From Mariannaea sp. PMI_226 (lineage: Eukaryota; Ascomycota; Sordariomycetes; Hypocreales; Nectriaceae), in NCBI GenBank assembly GCA_024336345.1, contig JANFOG010000016.1, forward strand, positions 620,001-684,000: a stretch of DNA of 64,000 bases, read 5' to 3'. Both the position numbers and the translations under genes were made by a program. Of the stretch, positions 35,651 through 46,038 are shown in pieces. Positions within the stretch are counted from its first letter, which is position 1; the number at the start of each line of letters is the position of its first letter. Below the pieces are notes generated by a model. It made no database searches. It was given only the letters and a program-made list of their open reading frames with translations, and was not told the origin of the DNA.

Positions 35651-36170
35651 ATGCCTGCCCAGGACGGACGACCTCCATACCCTCCCTTCACTGCGGAATC
35701 GGCTACAGTGAAAGTGAAAGCCGCTCAAGATGCTTGGAACACAAAGTTGGTGACCGTGCCTCTCCCAGGTTGTTTCGTATCTCTAACTGGGGTTTAGAAA
35801 TCCAGAAGTCGTGAAAATGGCTTACACTCCGGACTCCATATGGAGAAACCGAGATCAATTCTTGCAGGGCCGGGATGCCATTCAGGAGTTCTTGACCAAG
35901 AAGTGGTCTAAAGAGGATGGTTACAGGCTGCGAAAGGAGCTTTTTGCCTTTAATGGCAACAAGATCGCGGTTCAGTTCTGGTACGAATACCATGATAAGG
36001 ATGGCCAGTGGTGGCGCGTGTATGGTCTCGAGGACTGGACCTTTGCCGAAAACGGCCTGATGAGGAAACGCCAGATGAGTGGCAATGAGGTGAAGATCTC
36101 ACACGAAGAAAGGTGGTTCAAAGACGGGGTGGATGTGAATAGCGTCGACATTTCTGAAGCACACTGGTAA
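35651..36170 (+). CDS. SnoaL-like/DUF1348 NTF2-fold protein
   Basis: Two exons, 35651-35745 and 35798-36170, joined as AWNTK-NPEVVKMAYTPD; 155 aa. The joined sequence matches the short DUF1348 family of the NTF2-like superfamily: DSIWRNRDQFLQGRDAIQEF, FWYEYHDKDGQWWRVYGLEDW, GLMRKRQMS and a C-terminal RWF segment. These cone-shaped proteins bind small hydrophobic molecules, and some act as cyclases or isomerases; the function of this subfamily is not established. No signal peptide, so it is cytosolic. The intron (52 bp) ends TTTAG. It stands alone, without a biosynthetic core enzyme next to it, so a cluster role cannot be claimed. Confidence 0.88.
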
Positions 36171-37198
36171 CAAGTATGCGACACATTCTATGTATGTAAC
36201 TAAGTGAAGCTATCACCCTTCCAAAGTGTATGGCGAGTGACCCTCGGAAAAGCAATCATGCCGAGAGACTCAGGTAGATAAACTTTGTTTTCCCATTATT
36301 TACATGTAATTCCACCATGAAGGAGCATTAATAAGAAGAGAGATTGGCGCAAATAGGGGATAGAAACGTGTAGAGAGTGTTATATAGTAACATATTCTAT
36401 GAGGGCGGTACAGATTATGTTGTCCGCCGTCTTTGGTTGGTGTGGCCTAGCGTGAAGGTACGTGCAGTTACTCTCTGTACCAAGGGGTAGTGGCACGGTC
36501 GAGGTTCGCAGAAAAGCATCTACCATCTACTTGGTGCGGCCTGGAGCTGTCAGAGCTGTCAGGGCTGTCAGAGCTGTCAGGCTCAGATGGCCTTGAAGTT
36601 TCGTCATATTATCCTTGAACAAGACGGGAAGCCAGCAATTCGGTTATTGGTCCTCACGTAGGAGCGCTGGCGCCGGGTGCCTTGATCCCAAAACGGATAG
36701 CGCTGCTTAGCAGGGGTGCTTGGTCATCGCTGTGCGTCAATGTTACAAGGCACAGCCTGACAGATAATGGTAGTAAAACTTTGTCGCTTGGATGCAATTG
36801 ATATGGTCATGAGCCTATTGAGCCTATTGAGACTGAAGTTTTAGGTGGGAGTGAACTAATTAGGAAGCGCTTTGCGTATTGACCAGCCGAAACGATGGTG
36901 AAGCTCAAACTGTGACTATGCGCCGCCGAGGTCAATTCGTAGAGACGCGAGATGAAACTCAGGTGTGTTTTACAATACATGGTCGCGAAAGCCGCTACCT
37001 AAGGAATATCATATCTTCTGCATCATTAGAGAAGACATATCAATCATAGCTCCTGGAAAAACTATTTAAACTGTTCAACCCGCTAAGTCAATGATATCTA
37101 CATCAGCATCAGCATCAGCATCTACAGTACCACAACAAATCCGCATTACCGACGAACTTCTCTACTACAACAGTTTTTCCCACTTTTTTTCAGCAAAA
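36171..37198. other. Interval with short tandem repeats
   Basis: No gene seen. It contains the 9-bp repeat listed below, a doubled TGAGCCTATT near 36812, and a CATCAG run at 37103-37121 just before the small secreted gene, whose core promoter probably includes CTATTTAAAC near 37062. Confidence 0.4.
36545..36580. repeat. 9-bp tandem repeat, four units (AGCTGTCAG)
   Basis: Four head-to-tail units with one substitution in the third (GGCTGTCAG). It is simple sequence in non-coding DNA. Confidence 0.85.
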
Positions 37199-37599
37199 AT
37201 GAAATTTATCATCGTTATGTTGACGGTTCTCGCAGGACTGGGTCTAGCACGCCCAGTAACTGATGAACCCTGCGACAAGGTCATTGAAAAACGAGTGAGT
37301 GTCTAGTCCTTCTCTAATTATAGATAATTGCGGTCTGCTGACGTTGACAATAACCATAGGAGGTATGTATCCAACCCATATACGATGAGAATTGACTACT
37401 GGCAGTGAACTAATAGAGTGTCCATTCAAGCACGTAAGTACTTCCTTCCCTCATACTTGGCGACGAGACACGACTGCTAGACCTATGCTGACAACGAGTA
37501 TGTAGGAGTGAGTATATTGCATGCATGCTTGACTGTTTGCCATCTGCTGATGATGATGGTAATTCTAGCTGCGACAAAACTGGTACAGAGACGGCCTGA
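37199..37599 (+). CDS. Small secreted Cys-containing peptide, tiny exons (tentative)
   Basis: The first exon (37199-37294, 32 codons) is a classic secretion signal (MKFIIVMLTVLAGLGLARP) followed by TDEPCDKVIEKR, ending at a dibasic KR that suits Kex2 processing. Then the DNA shows closely spaced donors and acceptors: a 3-nt GAG exon (37360-37362), a 15-nt exon CPFKH (37419-37433), a possible 2-nt exon (37506-37507), and a last exon from 37569. One model ends CDKTGTETA at 37599 (48 aa). Skipping the 2-nt exon changes frame and gives a longer basic tail ending past 37599. I do not recognise the family. Such short signal-peptide/Cys proteins in AT-rich DNA are often called candidate effectors, but that is only inference. 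The first exon is likely real; the rest needs RNA. Confidence 0.5.
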
Positions 37600-38390
37600 T
37601 TACCAAGCGTCACAATTTTTCGTTCCAAAAAAAAAAAACATATTTCGGTGCCCGGTTTGGTATTGTCATGATTGGGTGTTTGAGGTTAGCTGTGGTCGAT
37701 GTATGGAGTTCTCCACGGAGTTTAAGCTCGGCCGACTATGAGCGGGTTCCCGTCTTTACCGACTAGATCACTATGATCAAACACACAATAATACAAAACA
37801 AATTTCGGGATATGCATCTACCATTCTCAAACAGTACTTTGGTTTTTGGTTTTTTCCAGTTAAAGTCTCGCGGTCTCTATCGGCCTTTACTATCATTCGA
37901 GTCGATTCCAACATCTTTCTGTATGGGTAAAACAGAATATGACATCCCTTCCGCACCTGGGAAGCGAATGGAACGTTGTTCAGAGTTTATGATATTTCGA
38001 TGCGAATTTCATTCATTGACTGGAATATTATCAATGCTTTTACATGAAAACCCGCTTGTCTCAATCACTTAAAGGTAGCCATGAGGAATCAAATGGGACT
38101 ACGCCACTTAAAATTGATACAAGTGAGCGTGGCATGTGTTATTTGCCTACATCACTATCTTAGTTTTCTTGAACCTCTAATTCAGGGTGAGCCTGATCTG
38201 TGACGATCGGTTGCCAAGTACATTGGCCCTAGAGGTAAACTGGGTCATGGACTACATTGTAGAAGCCGTCGACTAGCGGATTTCAGCTGTAGCTATTGTG
38301 GCATCAATAAGTCGTAGATCCTTGATCTAGCCCACCATATAGAGGAACCAGGCCGCTATATTTTAAAGCATCCTTCAACCCTACTGCTTA
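37600..38390. other. Interval with no gene seen
   Basis: Short frames only. An A-run lies near 37628. The 99-codon frame at 37773-38072 has no coding character and no family. Confidence 0.3.
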
Positions 38391-38763
38391 TTGCCCTTGG
38401 AGACTTTGAAACTAGGATCAGCCAGGATCAGTGTGAACACCGTACAAGGTTGTCCACTTGTAACCCAAGTTAGCTTTCCTCTGACACAACCAGTCAAACC
38501 CGTATATCAGGATGCCAGCTATGGAGACGTATACGTCAAAGCGGATAACTCGTTGTACAATGCATTAGGTGAGTTCATTTTGCCAAAGACTATAATCAAA
38601 GAGTAAGAAGCCAACCTAATTGATCATATCTAGCAAATCAAATAAACGGCTAATGTTCTGTAGATATAACAACACAACAGGTAGGTCTCTAACCCATATT
38701 TTCAAGGGTAGAGACTTGCTCGATATCGGTCCAGTTACCTCCCAATGGATCAACCAGGTGATA
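38391..38763 (+). other. Possible spliced gene fragment, unrecognised
   Basis: A frame with TQPVKPVYQDASYGDVYVKA and NSLYNAL meets a GTGAGT donor at about 38569. Downstream come TAG/ATATAACAACACAACAG/GTAGGT (a 17-nt exon candidate) and AAG/GGTAGAGACTTG, which read on as ITTQQ-GRDLLDIGPVTSQW. The joins keep a plausible protein-like frame, then it stops soon after 38763. I see no start codon with a signal or any known family. It could be the end of a decayed or lineage-specific gene. Confidence 0.25.
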
Positions 38764-41700
38764 ATAAGTTTGTATTAGTAGGTGATTAAGGTGATTGTGC
38801 TAGGTATAGCAGAGGCAGAAAGTGTTATATCCAGTATTGCATAGCGGGTCGTGGAAATTGAGTTTTATCATATAATAAGTAGAGAAGTGTTGCAGGCTAG
38901 AAGCACGTGGTCAAATCTCATGATCTGATCGCTTACAGATTGTGGATGAAACTGTTCTCACATCCAATTTGGTACATGGTTTCATCCCATGATTGATCAA
39001 TTAGTCGTCAAGTTTGCATCACCCATGGATGACTTGGCTGAAGATATCGACAAAGGAGGAAATGATAGAGATGAGTGACTTCCAAGAAGCGATAATAAGT
39101 TCAGCCAAAGCGGGAGAGTTCCTAATAGCGATGACGGGCTTCGGGTTAGTCTGCTTCGGGATTAGAAAACGGAGTTTTAGTTCCTCTTGAAATCGTTTCT
39201 AACTTTTCCTTCAGACGCCCTGTTCTCTCCGTTCGGGCCCCAGAACGTGTGAGTAAACCTTATGAGTGTCCCGAAAGCTTTCCGAAAGCTTTTACAGTCA
39301 AAGCAAGCCATGAAGATACCGCATTGATGTCTGCTAGTATGGCTGGTAGACACTAAACAAGGAGGTGGGCAGCATCGCTGGTAGCTATCACGGCCTCTGG
39401 ACACTTCTTTGCTGTTTCTCTGATCCGCCTACCCGATCTAGACTTGGAGGATGTGCGAACTCGAGCTCCCTGCAAACCGAGAGTAGCGCAAGCCCTACCG
39501 TATGGTTTCGCCTCAGTGGCAGCTGCGCCAACGACGATCAGGGTTTCAGAGCTTCAAAGAAGAATCGTGACGACCCTGAAGCAAACAGTGACCAACACGG
39601 ACTCAAATAGTTGTGTGCAGAGCAATTCTGTAGCTCTGGCATGAAACGGGCTTCTTCTCGATATCATAACGTCTAAGTGTCAATCCGATCGGCCCTCTTC
39701 GATCTAAATATGAAAATGTCGCACTATTTGTATTTGGATGATGAAAAGATGTAAAGCCGCAAGCATGTCCAGACTGGACAACGACACCAGCTCAACTCTT
39801 CGTCGTCCAATAACGGCTAGCAAGATGAATAGTTGTTCAACAACATATCCAAAGCCACCAGAGGCGGAAAACTAGAATACTATCCCGCTACCTTATAATC
39901 GGTATGGCAGCCTTTACATCGATCTTCGCGCCGTCCGGAAGTCGGCCTTGGTCGCAATTCTTCGCCATCGCCAAAGCCACCATGTATCTCACCTCAAGTC
40001 TCGCACATCCCCCAAGCTGCTGAACATCCATGCTGTGGTTTATCGGCGAGGTTTTCACACTCTAAACTTGGGTTGCTATCTGAGACCTCCCTTCTTCAAT
40101 TTGCACTCGTGCGGTCCTTCCCATATGTTACGCTACTATTCCCTCCATCTTCTGTCTCAACACATCGCTCATCGACGGCTTCTGAATCTGGAACGGTATA
40201 CACGCCATCCCATACATGTCCGGCGTCGTGCCAGGAAGGGTCAGCGCGCAGTTCTCTAACATCACGGCGCCGTCGTAGAACCCAAATGTCATCCAGCTCG
40301 CCGCCCGCAGCAACCACCCGCTCGACGTCTTCCACCCGCACATGCGCAAAATCGGCACTTTCTTCCGCTTAATTGTACATCGAGTTTCACGCAAGTAGAT
40401 GGTGCGAATAGAAGCATAAATTGCACTTCCTATTAGAGCAGAATCTATATAGCCACCTAACACCCCATCCCTATTATACAAGAGAGTATTAGCTACTAAT
40501 ACCATATTCCGGTACATAGGTTCTGCTATATTGCAGTTCTATCTGGCAATAGGATTGAAAATCAGTTCCGTGGCATATATAAATTGAAAGGTAAAAGCTT
40601 GCAGCAACATATGCTAATTTGTAGTTCGATAGGATACAAGATTCCACAGAATCGCACCGATCGAGGCTGTACCAGATTGTTTGCTAAAGGTGACATGCAG
40701 GGCACTGGAGTGTTAGAAGATAAAGGGCGGCGGGTAGGAACTGCAGTTAATAAGGGAGGCCAGCATCAAGTGTAAAATACGTCAGATGATTATCAGAGGC
40801 TTAAGCCTCTGAGGTACGGAAAGTTTCTGCGAAGCCCAAATCAGTTAATTAGAGCCGTGGCTTGTTTCATTTTACTTTGATTCCCTAGTGCTGGGGGCAC
40901 GCGCTCAGTTGCTGTGTGCAAGCAAGTAATTCCACAACGAACATTTCCCACTTAATTCCTCTTTTACTTCTAAAATTATATATCATGTACATTATTTATA
41001 TTGAAAAAAAAGAAGAAATTAATATTTACTTGAAATTAACTTCTCATTCAACTCAGGATCCATAATAGCTTCCTCTATCTATCAAAGGTATATCTGTTTC
41101 TGTCTTACTACCAATCAAGAGGATACATATTGTAAAGGGATGGGAGCAGAATGATATAAATAGAGCATCAATAGAGTCTAGGCTTATGATTTTTAGCGTT
41201 GCATGCGGCTGCCAACTCGCGTGCCCCCTAGTAATACTCTTTGTTCTTGGTGCCGCATAACCGAGTGTGTAAACACTATCGAAAGCCCCCTTAACTTTAA
41301 AGACAAATGGCGCCAATACTAAAATTCAGAACTAATAAAATGTGTTAAGCATGATCTTGAATGCGAGTAGCTCTTGTTTACTGGTTAATTAGCTATTTCT
41401 TTTATTAGTGACGAGGCATTTTGGTAAGGCTGACTGTAGAATTGACTACATCACGCTTGGAGAATATTACGGGTGGCGCACTGGAACAAGCTTGTGACCA
41501 CCAGAACGAATGCGTTCAGGAAGATGCTCATAATAGCAATAATGTTACCTGATTAGGATCGACAATAAAACTTTGCTTGCAGTTAGCCCCAACTAATATT
41601 TCAGCTAGAAACCACCAGCTGGTTTTGGCCTTCTAAGCCACCAAGGCGATGATTCCTAGCATGAGGTCGCATTGTTAAGATAACATCACTTCTCTCCTTC

Positions 41701-41923
41701 ACACCCTGAGAATAATGTTCGAGGCCGGTCGCTCGAGTAAGCCACCTGGTAATGCATAGTATGTGTGCCTGCAGCCATGAGAGCTGAAGCAATGGACATT
41801 TAATATATATCCAGGTTCTCACCCTATCCAGAAATTTCGGCTTTTTCTTGGAGAATAGATCAGACCTGGCTACAAAAGCTGAATGAGCGGCCTGTCTATT
41901 GCGAACCTATTTCGAGTCCTGAA
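38764..41923. other. 3 kb AT-rich interval with one GC-rich patch
   Basis: Gene-poor. Frames at 39365-39644 are overlapping and unrecognised. The GC-rich patch near 40.1-40.4 kb is listed separately. A 10-bp doublet (CGAAAGCTTT) lies near 39275-39295. Confidence 0.35.
40128..40370 (-). other. GC-rich orphan reading frame, possible gene relic
   Basis: On the minus strand, a frame from about 40370 to the TAA near 40128 has very high G/C at third positions, unlike its AT-rich surroundings, and reads RMCGWKTSSGWLLRAASWMT through LPGTTPDMYGMACIPFQIQK. A second minus frame is also open over the same DNA (VEDVERVVAAGGELDDIW...), so the frame choice is uncertain. I recognise neither. No start or splice sites support a whole gene. 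It is probably the remains of a gene that has lost its ends, or a piece carried in from elsewhere. Confidence 0.35.
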
Positions 41924-43046
41924 ATGTATTATTTGATCTTCACAAACGCAGCAGTTTACGCACTGCTCGGCAAAGCAGTTGCTCATGTCACACAGCCAAC
42001 TAAAACAAGCAATAATTTCCAAGGTAGTGAAGCCGGACCTACAGATTTCGCGCTACTCAAACGACAACTTGATCCCAGCCTTACCTCAGGTACCGTCACC
42101 ATCACTGTTGCGCCCGATAGGACATGTGGCTGGGTTAACCCAACGCGATGGTATACTTGCAATAATGCACCATGTTCCTGGGAATCAGGTCGTATTAATC
42201 GTATCTTTTGTGGTTGGGAGGACATTCAAACCACCTGTCTTGATAGTACCGTTGCTGTAGACACCGACAAGTGCGATGCCGCATGTACTTCAAATACAAA
42301 CAATTTTCGCTGGTATGGTACATCCTGGATATACTCGTCAGATTACTAATGCGTTTATCCATAGCACTTCATCTGCATATCCTATTTGCGCATCATGGGA
42401 TCTCGGTTCCGGAATTCTCCGCTATGGATGCTATAATACGTCGTTAGAAGTTCCTCTCAAGAGTACGTTAAGCTTGGAGAATCGAAAGTTTAGCACCTTG
42501 ATTGTAGTTGATGGAGAGTTTGTAACCACAACTACGACTAGCAGTACAACTACAAGTAGCAGCACAACTACGAGTAGCAGTACAAGTACAACCTCGACCG
42601 CACCGGCAGTTACAACGACACACTCTTCTACAGACGTCGGTGCCATAGTTGGTGGCGTGGTAGGTGGAGTAGCAGGCCTTGCCCTTCTTGTGGGCGGCGT
42701 TCTGGGTATTATTGCTCTACGTCGCCGAAAGCGCAAAGGAACCACGCCACTCGACTCCAACGATGGCTCAGCACCACAAGGCCAAGTTGCAGCAGTTATA
42801 CCCAGCCAGAGCAATGTTATGGCCTCACCAGCCCAAATGGGTGAAAATGGATATCATATGAGCCCGCATATGAAGTCTACGGGTCAAATGTCACCTTATA
42901 CAAACATGCCGTCTCCTCCAATGTATCAATCGCCTCAACCGCCACCCATCATTTATGAAGCGCCAAGCCCCGACGTTGCGCCAGTTCTTGAGATGGATGG
43001 ACAGAGGGCAGATCACCATCGTGGATCGATACAAGAGTTGTACTAG
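41924..43046 (+). CDS. Single-pass Cys-rich surface protein with cytosolic tail
   Basis: Two exons, 41924-42312 and 42365-43046, joined at a Cys codon (NNFR-C-TSSAYPIC); 356 aa. A signal peptide (about 1-20) is followed by a KR (46-47) that could be cut by Kex2. The ectodomain has about a dozen Cys (CGWVNP, YTCNNAPC, FCGWEDIQTTC, DKCDAAC, SAYPICASWDLG, YGCYNTS), typical of a common fungal secreted fold with a CGW/CGY start. A Ser/Thr-rich stalk (about 184-220) leads to one membrane span (about 222-248, VGAIVGGVVGGVAGLALLVG), then RRRKRK and a Pro/Met/Tyr-rich tail ending QELY. The layout resembles WSC/MID-type wall sensors, but it lacks a true WSC motif. Probably plasma membrane, O-glycosylated; role unknown. 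Confidence 0.85.
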
Positions 43047-43163
43047 CTTTGTCAATGTGTATTATAAAGAAGATTTATCCCTAATCATAAGGCTACGAGT
43101 AGTATAGCTACAGTACCATTTCAGATTTTAGTTAGTATAGCTAGGAAACAGTCGCTTCCATTG

Positions 43164-43450
43164 CACGGGACAAGTTTGCCGCACTCCCCTTGCTACTCCT
43201 CAATACAGGTAAGGTCGGTATTGACGCGAGACACAAAAATGACCAATCGCCGATCCCATTGGCCGCCAAGGGACATAGGGGCAAGTATAGTAGAATCCCA
43301 CCGTTCCGGCTTCCATTTACCGCTTGGAATGGAAATGAGGCAGCGGCTAAGCTGCTCCTTGATACGGCATGGTTGATGTTGATGTCGACTTGAGAGACGA
43401 AAATGGCCGATGGTCTCTCTCATAGGCCGTCGAGTACGGACACATACCAT
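43164..43450 (+). pseudogene. Ankyrin-repeat relic
   Basis: Reads RDKFAALPLLLNTGKVGIDA, RHKNDQSPIPLAAKGH, then NGNEAAAKLLLDTA with a frameshift, VDVDLRDENGRWSLS, a TAG where ankyrin repeats have Trp, and AVEYGH. This is the pattern of the NLR-type ankyrin repeats of fungi (LLLxTGKVDxDxRDxxGxxPLSWAxExGH). Stops and frameshifts show it is dead. No NACHT or start lies next to it, so only the repeat part survives. Confidence 0.75.
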
Positions 43451-45702
43451 TTTTGAATTAATAGTAAGCCAAAAACTTCACAGTATGTTCATGAGTAAAC
43501 ATCTATTAGACCCATGGCCCGGAACGTATCGGTCGGGGGGCCTTCCAACCCTTACTAGTATTCAACCTTGGAGGTGGTGCAATATGACTTGCAATCGAGC
43601 TACGGGCTATCACTACAAATAAAATCTCTAGTTGTATGATGATTACCAAGGACTCGGTGTTCTACAACTGCAGACTAACGGTGGGTGCTAGAATGGAGGC
43701 CTCCATCTTCATTGAATATTACTTAGGGTTGACCATATCGTGGCCCTCAATTTATTATAGTCATCTCAAGGGAGATGGTAATCCCGTTCTTTGGCACGTC
43801 TTCACCGTCAGATATGAACGAAGATAACAGCTAGCATACCACGGAGGAGGAAATGCACCAAAATAGACAAGAAAAAATGGAAGGAAATATCCCATGACCG
43901 CCCACTAGCCAAAAGCGCATAGTAGTAGTTGTTGAGCGCCGGTCGTGGGCAGTATGCTGGTGCTCAGCCACTGTAAGGATGTTTCCTACCCACAACTTGG
44001 CAATTCTTCTGCTAAGATAATACGAACCGTCTGAATTACTCGACGCAAATAAGTCACGTTCGCTTCACAACAACTTGCATTGCAAAATCAGTCGTTATCG
44101 TCACCAAGACCATATATAGCGTACCATTTAATTTTCTGCCTCGGAAGCAGAAAAATTCGCCATCAAAGATTTGCCAGATGCACTTACCACCTTTCTCTTA
44201 ATCCAGATATTGTCTATTCGTTTACCATACTATACCCGCAAATAATGGCCTATTTAGACTTGGAAATACTATTGAAAGCTTTTGTATGATTCCCCTATGC
44301 ATAATCATCCTCACAATCCGACTTCCTAATGATTACTAAGTTATACTCCGATGATTCAAGCTTTCTTTGAATCTTTCGAGTAATATTCAATGAACATTTA
44401 TTTCAACCCCCTGGAAGAGACACTTGCTCGTTTTTCTTTCATTATGAACTACATGGTAGCCAAATTCATATCCCTCGACACTTGCTACTACTTATTTGTT
44501 GTTGTTCGTCTTTCAAATCACTTATGGATTTGGGGTCCATGTTGCATCGTTATTGAATTAGGACATATAGGATGTTGGCATAAAATGCATTGCTTTGAGT
44601 ATTTACAACTCGTTTGTGTGTCATACAGAATATATTTCCGTCTTCTTCTCTCAGTTTGAGCCAGTTCTAGCTTGTCATGGTAGGAATCGGGCATGTTTGA
44701 ACCAGGCTCTATGTTCGGAAACGTTGATTCGATGTCCCTACATTCAATGCAAGGAGGGGAAGTGCTAATATTAAGTAACTATTATCCCATTCAATTCATA
44801 ACGCAGAAAAAGCTGCTCTGTTTGTTTTCGGGGTACATACCGAGAGAAGTCATTCCAATGAAGAATGAACAATGATAGTTAGAACCTCGGTACTAAGTGG
44901 AACCACTGCTACCCTAGAGAAGGTCGTTGGTGTCTCTGAAATGTCAAGCTCCTTCTATTCCAGAAATACAAATCCATCCATGGGTAAAAAGGAATAGGAT
45001 AAAATTTTATGGAACTGATACACTGAGGCAAGAAGCCCTCATCTGAAGTTGTTAGTGATAGAGAAAGTAGCTATGAGGCCTCCCAATACAGAAGTGTGTC
45101 TCAGGATTACGAATTGAATTCATATCTACGTCCTCGTCTCAACTGTCAAGAGTACTTCTATGCTAGATGTAGCCATCTCGCTAGATAACTCGGCTGATTT
45201 AGAACTGTTAAGCGAGGAGGATGGGTTCTTGATTCAGTAATATCTCGGGCATATCATATCCCGAAACACTGTTGAAACGATGTCAACACGTTCATCGTAT
45301 TTGATACACTGTAGAATACACTACGAGAGACAGCAGTTAGGGATAATGATAATTGATCAGCCACAACCGCTTGACCTGTGCACAACGGGCGTGGTGTTAT
45401 CAAAGGGAATGCTCCTTTGGTAACAAATTGTCATGATCACGAAACACGAACACCGCACAACGAATATCAATGTAGATGATAAAGAAAACCTTGTTCGACC
45501 CCAGAAGTCTTTTTCCCCTATAACACTTGCTCAAGGTTCGACAAATGAATAAATTGATTCAGACTACTTCCCGAATGCTTCATCGCAACCCGAGCCCTGT
45601 GAAATGCGCACGTGTTTAGTCCCTTTTTTTCCAAATTATATCTCTGCCAGGCCTGTTTTTTGGTTTTGCAAGGGGACAACGGAGCGCTAGAAAGGCACGG
45701 AT

Positions 45703-46038
45703 CTATGCTAGGTTCGTGACCCTTAGACTGCCTGATCGCTCCCGCGGACATATCGGCCCCGGCCCTCTCTCAGAACAAGACGGACCGATAGCAATCAGAA
45801 TGGAACCAATTGGCTCGTTTGCCAGGGAGCCAGTCAGCCTGATGAGATATTGTGTATCCCTCGGCATTTCGAATATTTGGGGGCAATATACTCCGGGCGT
45901 CAAAGACACGAACAGCTCATTCTTTTCCCCCGTACCTTCTGCCCTCCTGACTTCGCGGGAGCATTGGTCTAGATCTTTGCTAATTAATAAAAGCGCCAGC
46001 TTCATATCTTCATTTGGATCTTGTTCTCCATTTTTCAT
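45703..46038 (-). CDS. Weak candidate ORF, hypothetical
   Basis: A 111-codon frame starting MKNGEQDPNEDMKLALLLIS with mixed composition (helical N terminus, IRLTGSLANEPIGSIL in the middle). A Glu/Asp/Thr-rich frame lies just upstream (near 46190-46080, minus; EDTDTDTE), which could be another exon, but no clean splice was found. It has no recognised family, and the opposite strand is open over the same length, so coding status is doubtful. Confidence 0.18.
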   Translation of the reverse strand: MKNGEQDPNEDMKLALLLISKDLDQCSREVRRAEGTGEKNELFVSLTPGVYCPQIFEMPRDTQYLIRLTGSLANEPIGSILIAIGPSCSERGPGPICPRERSGSLRVTNLA

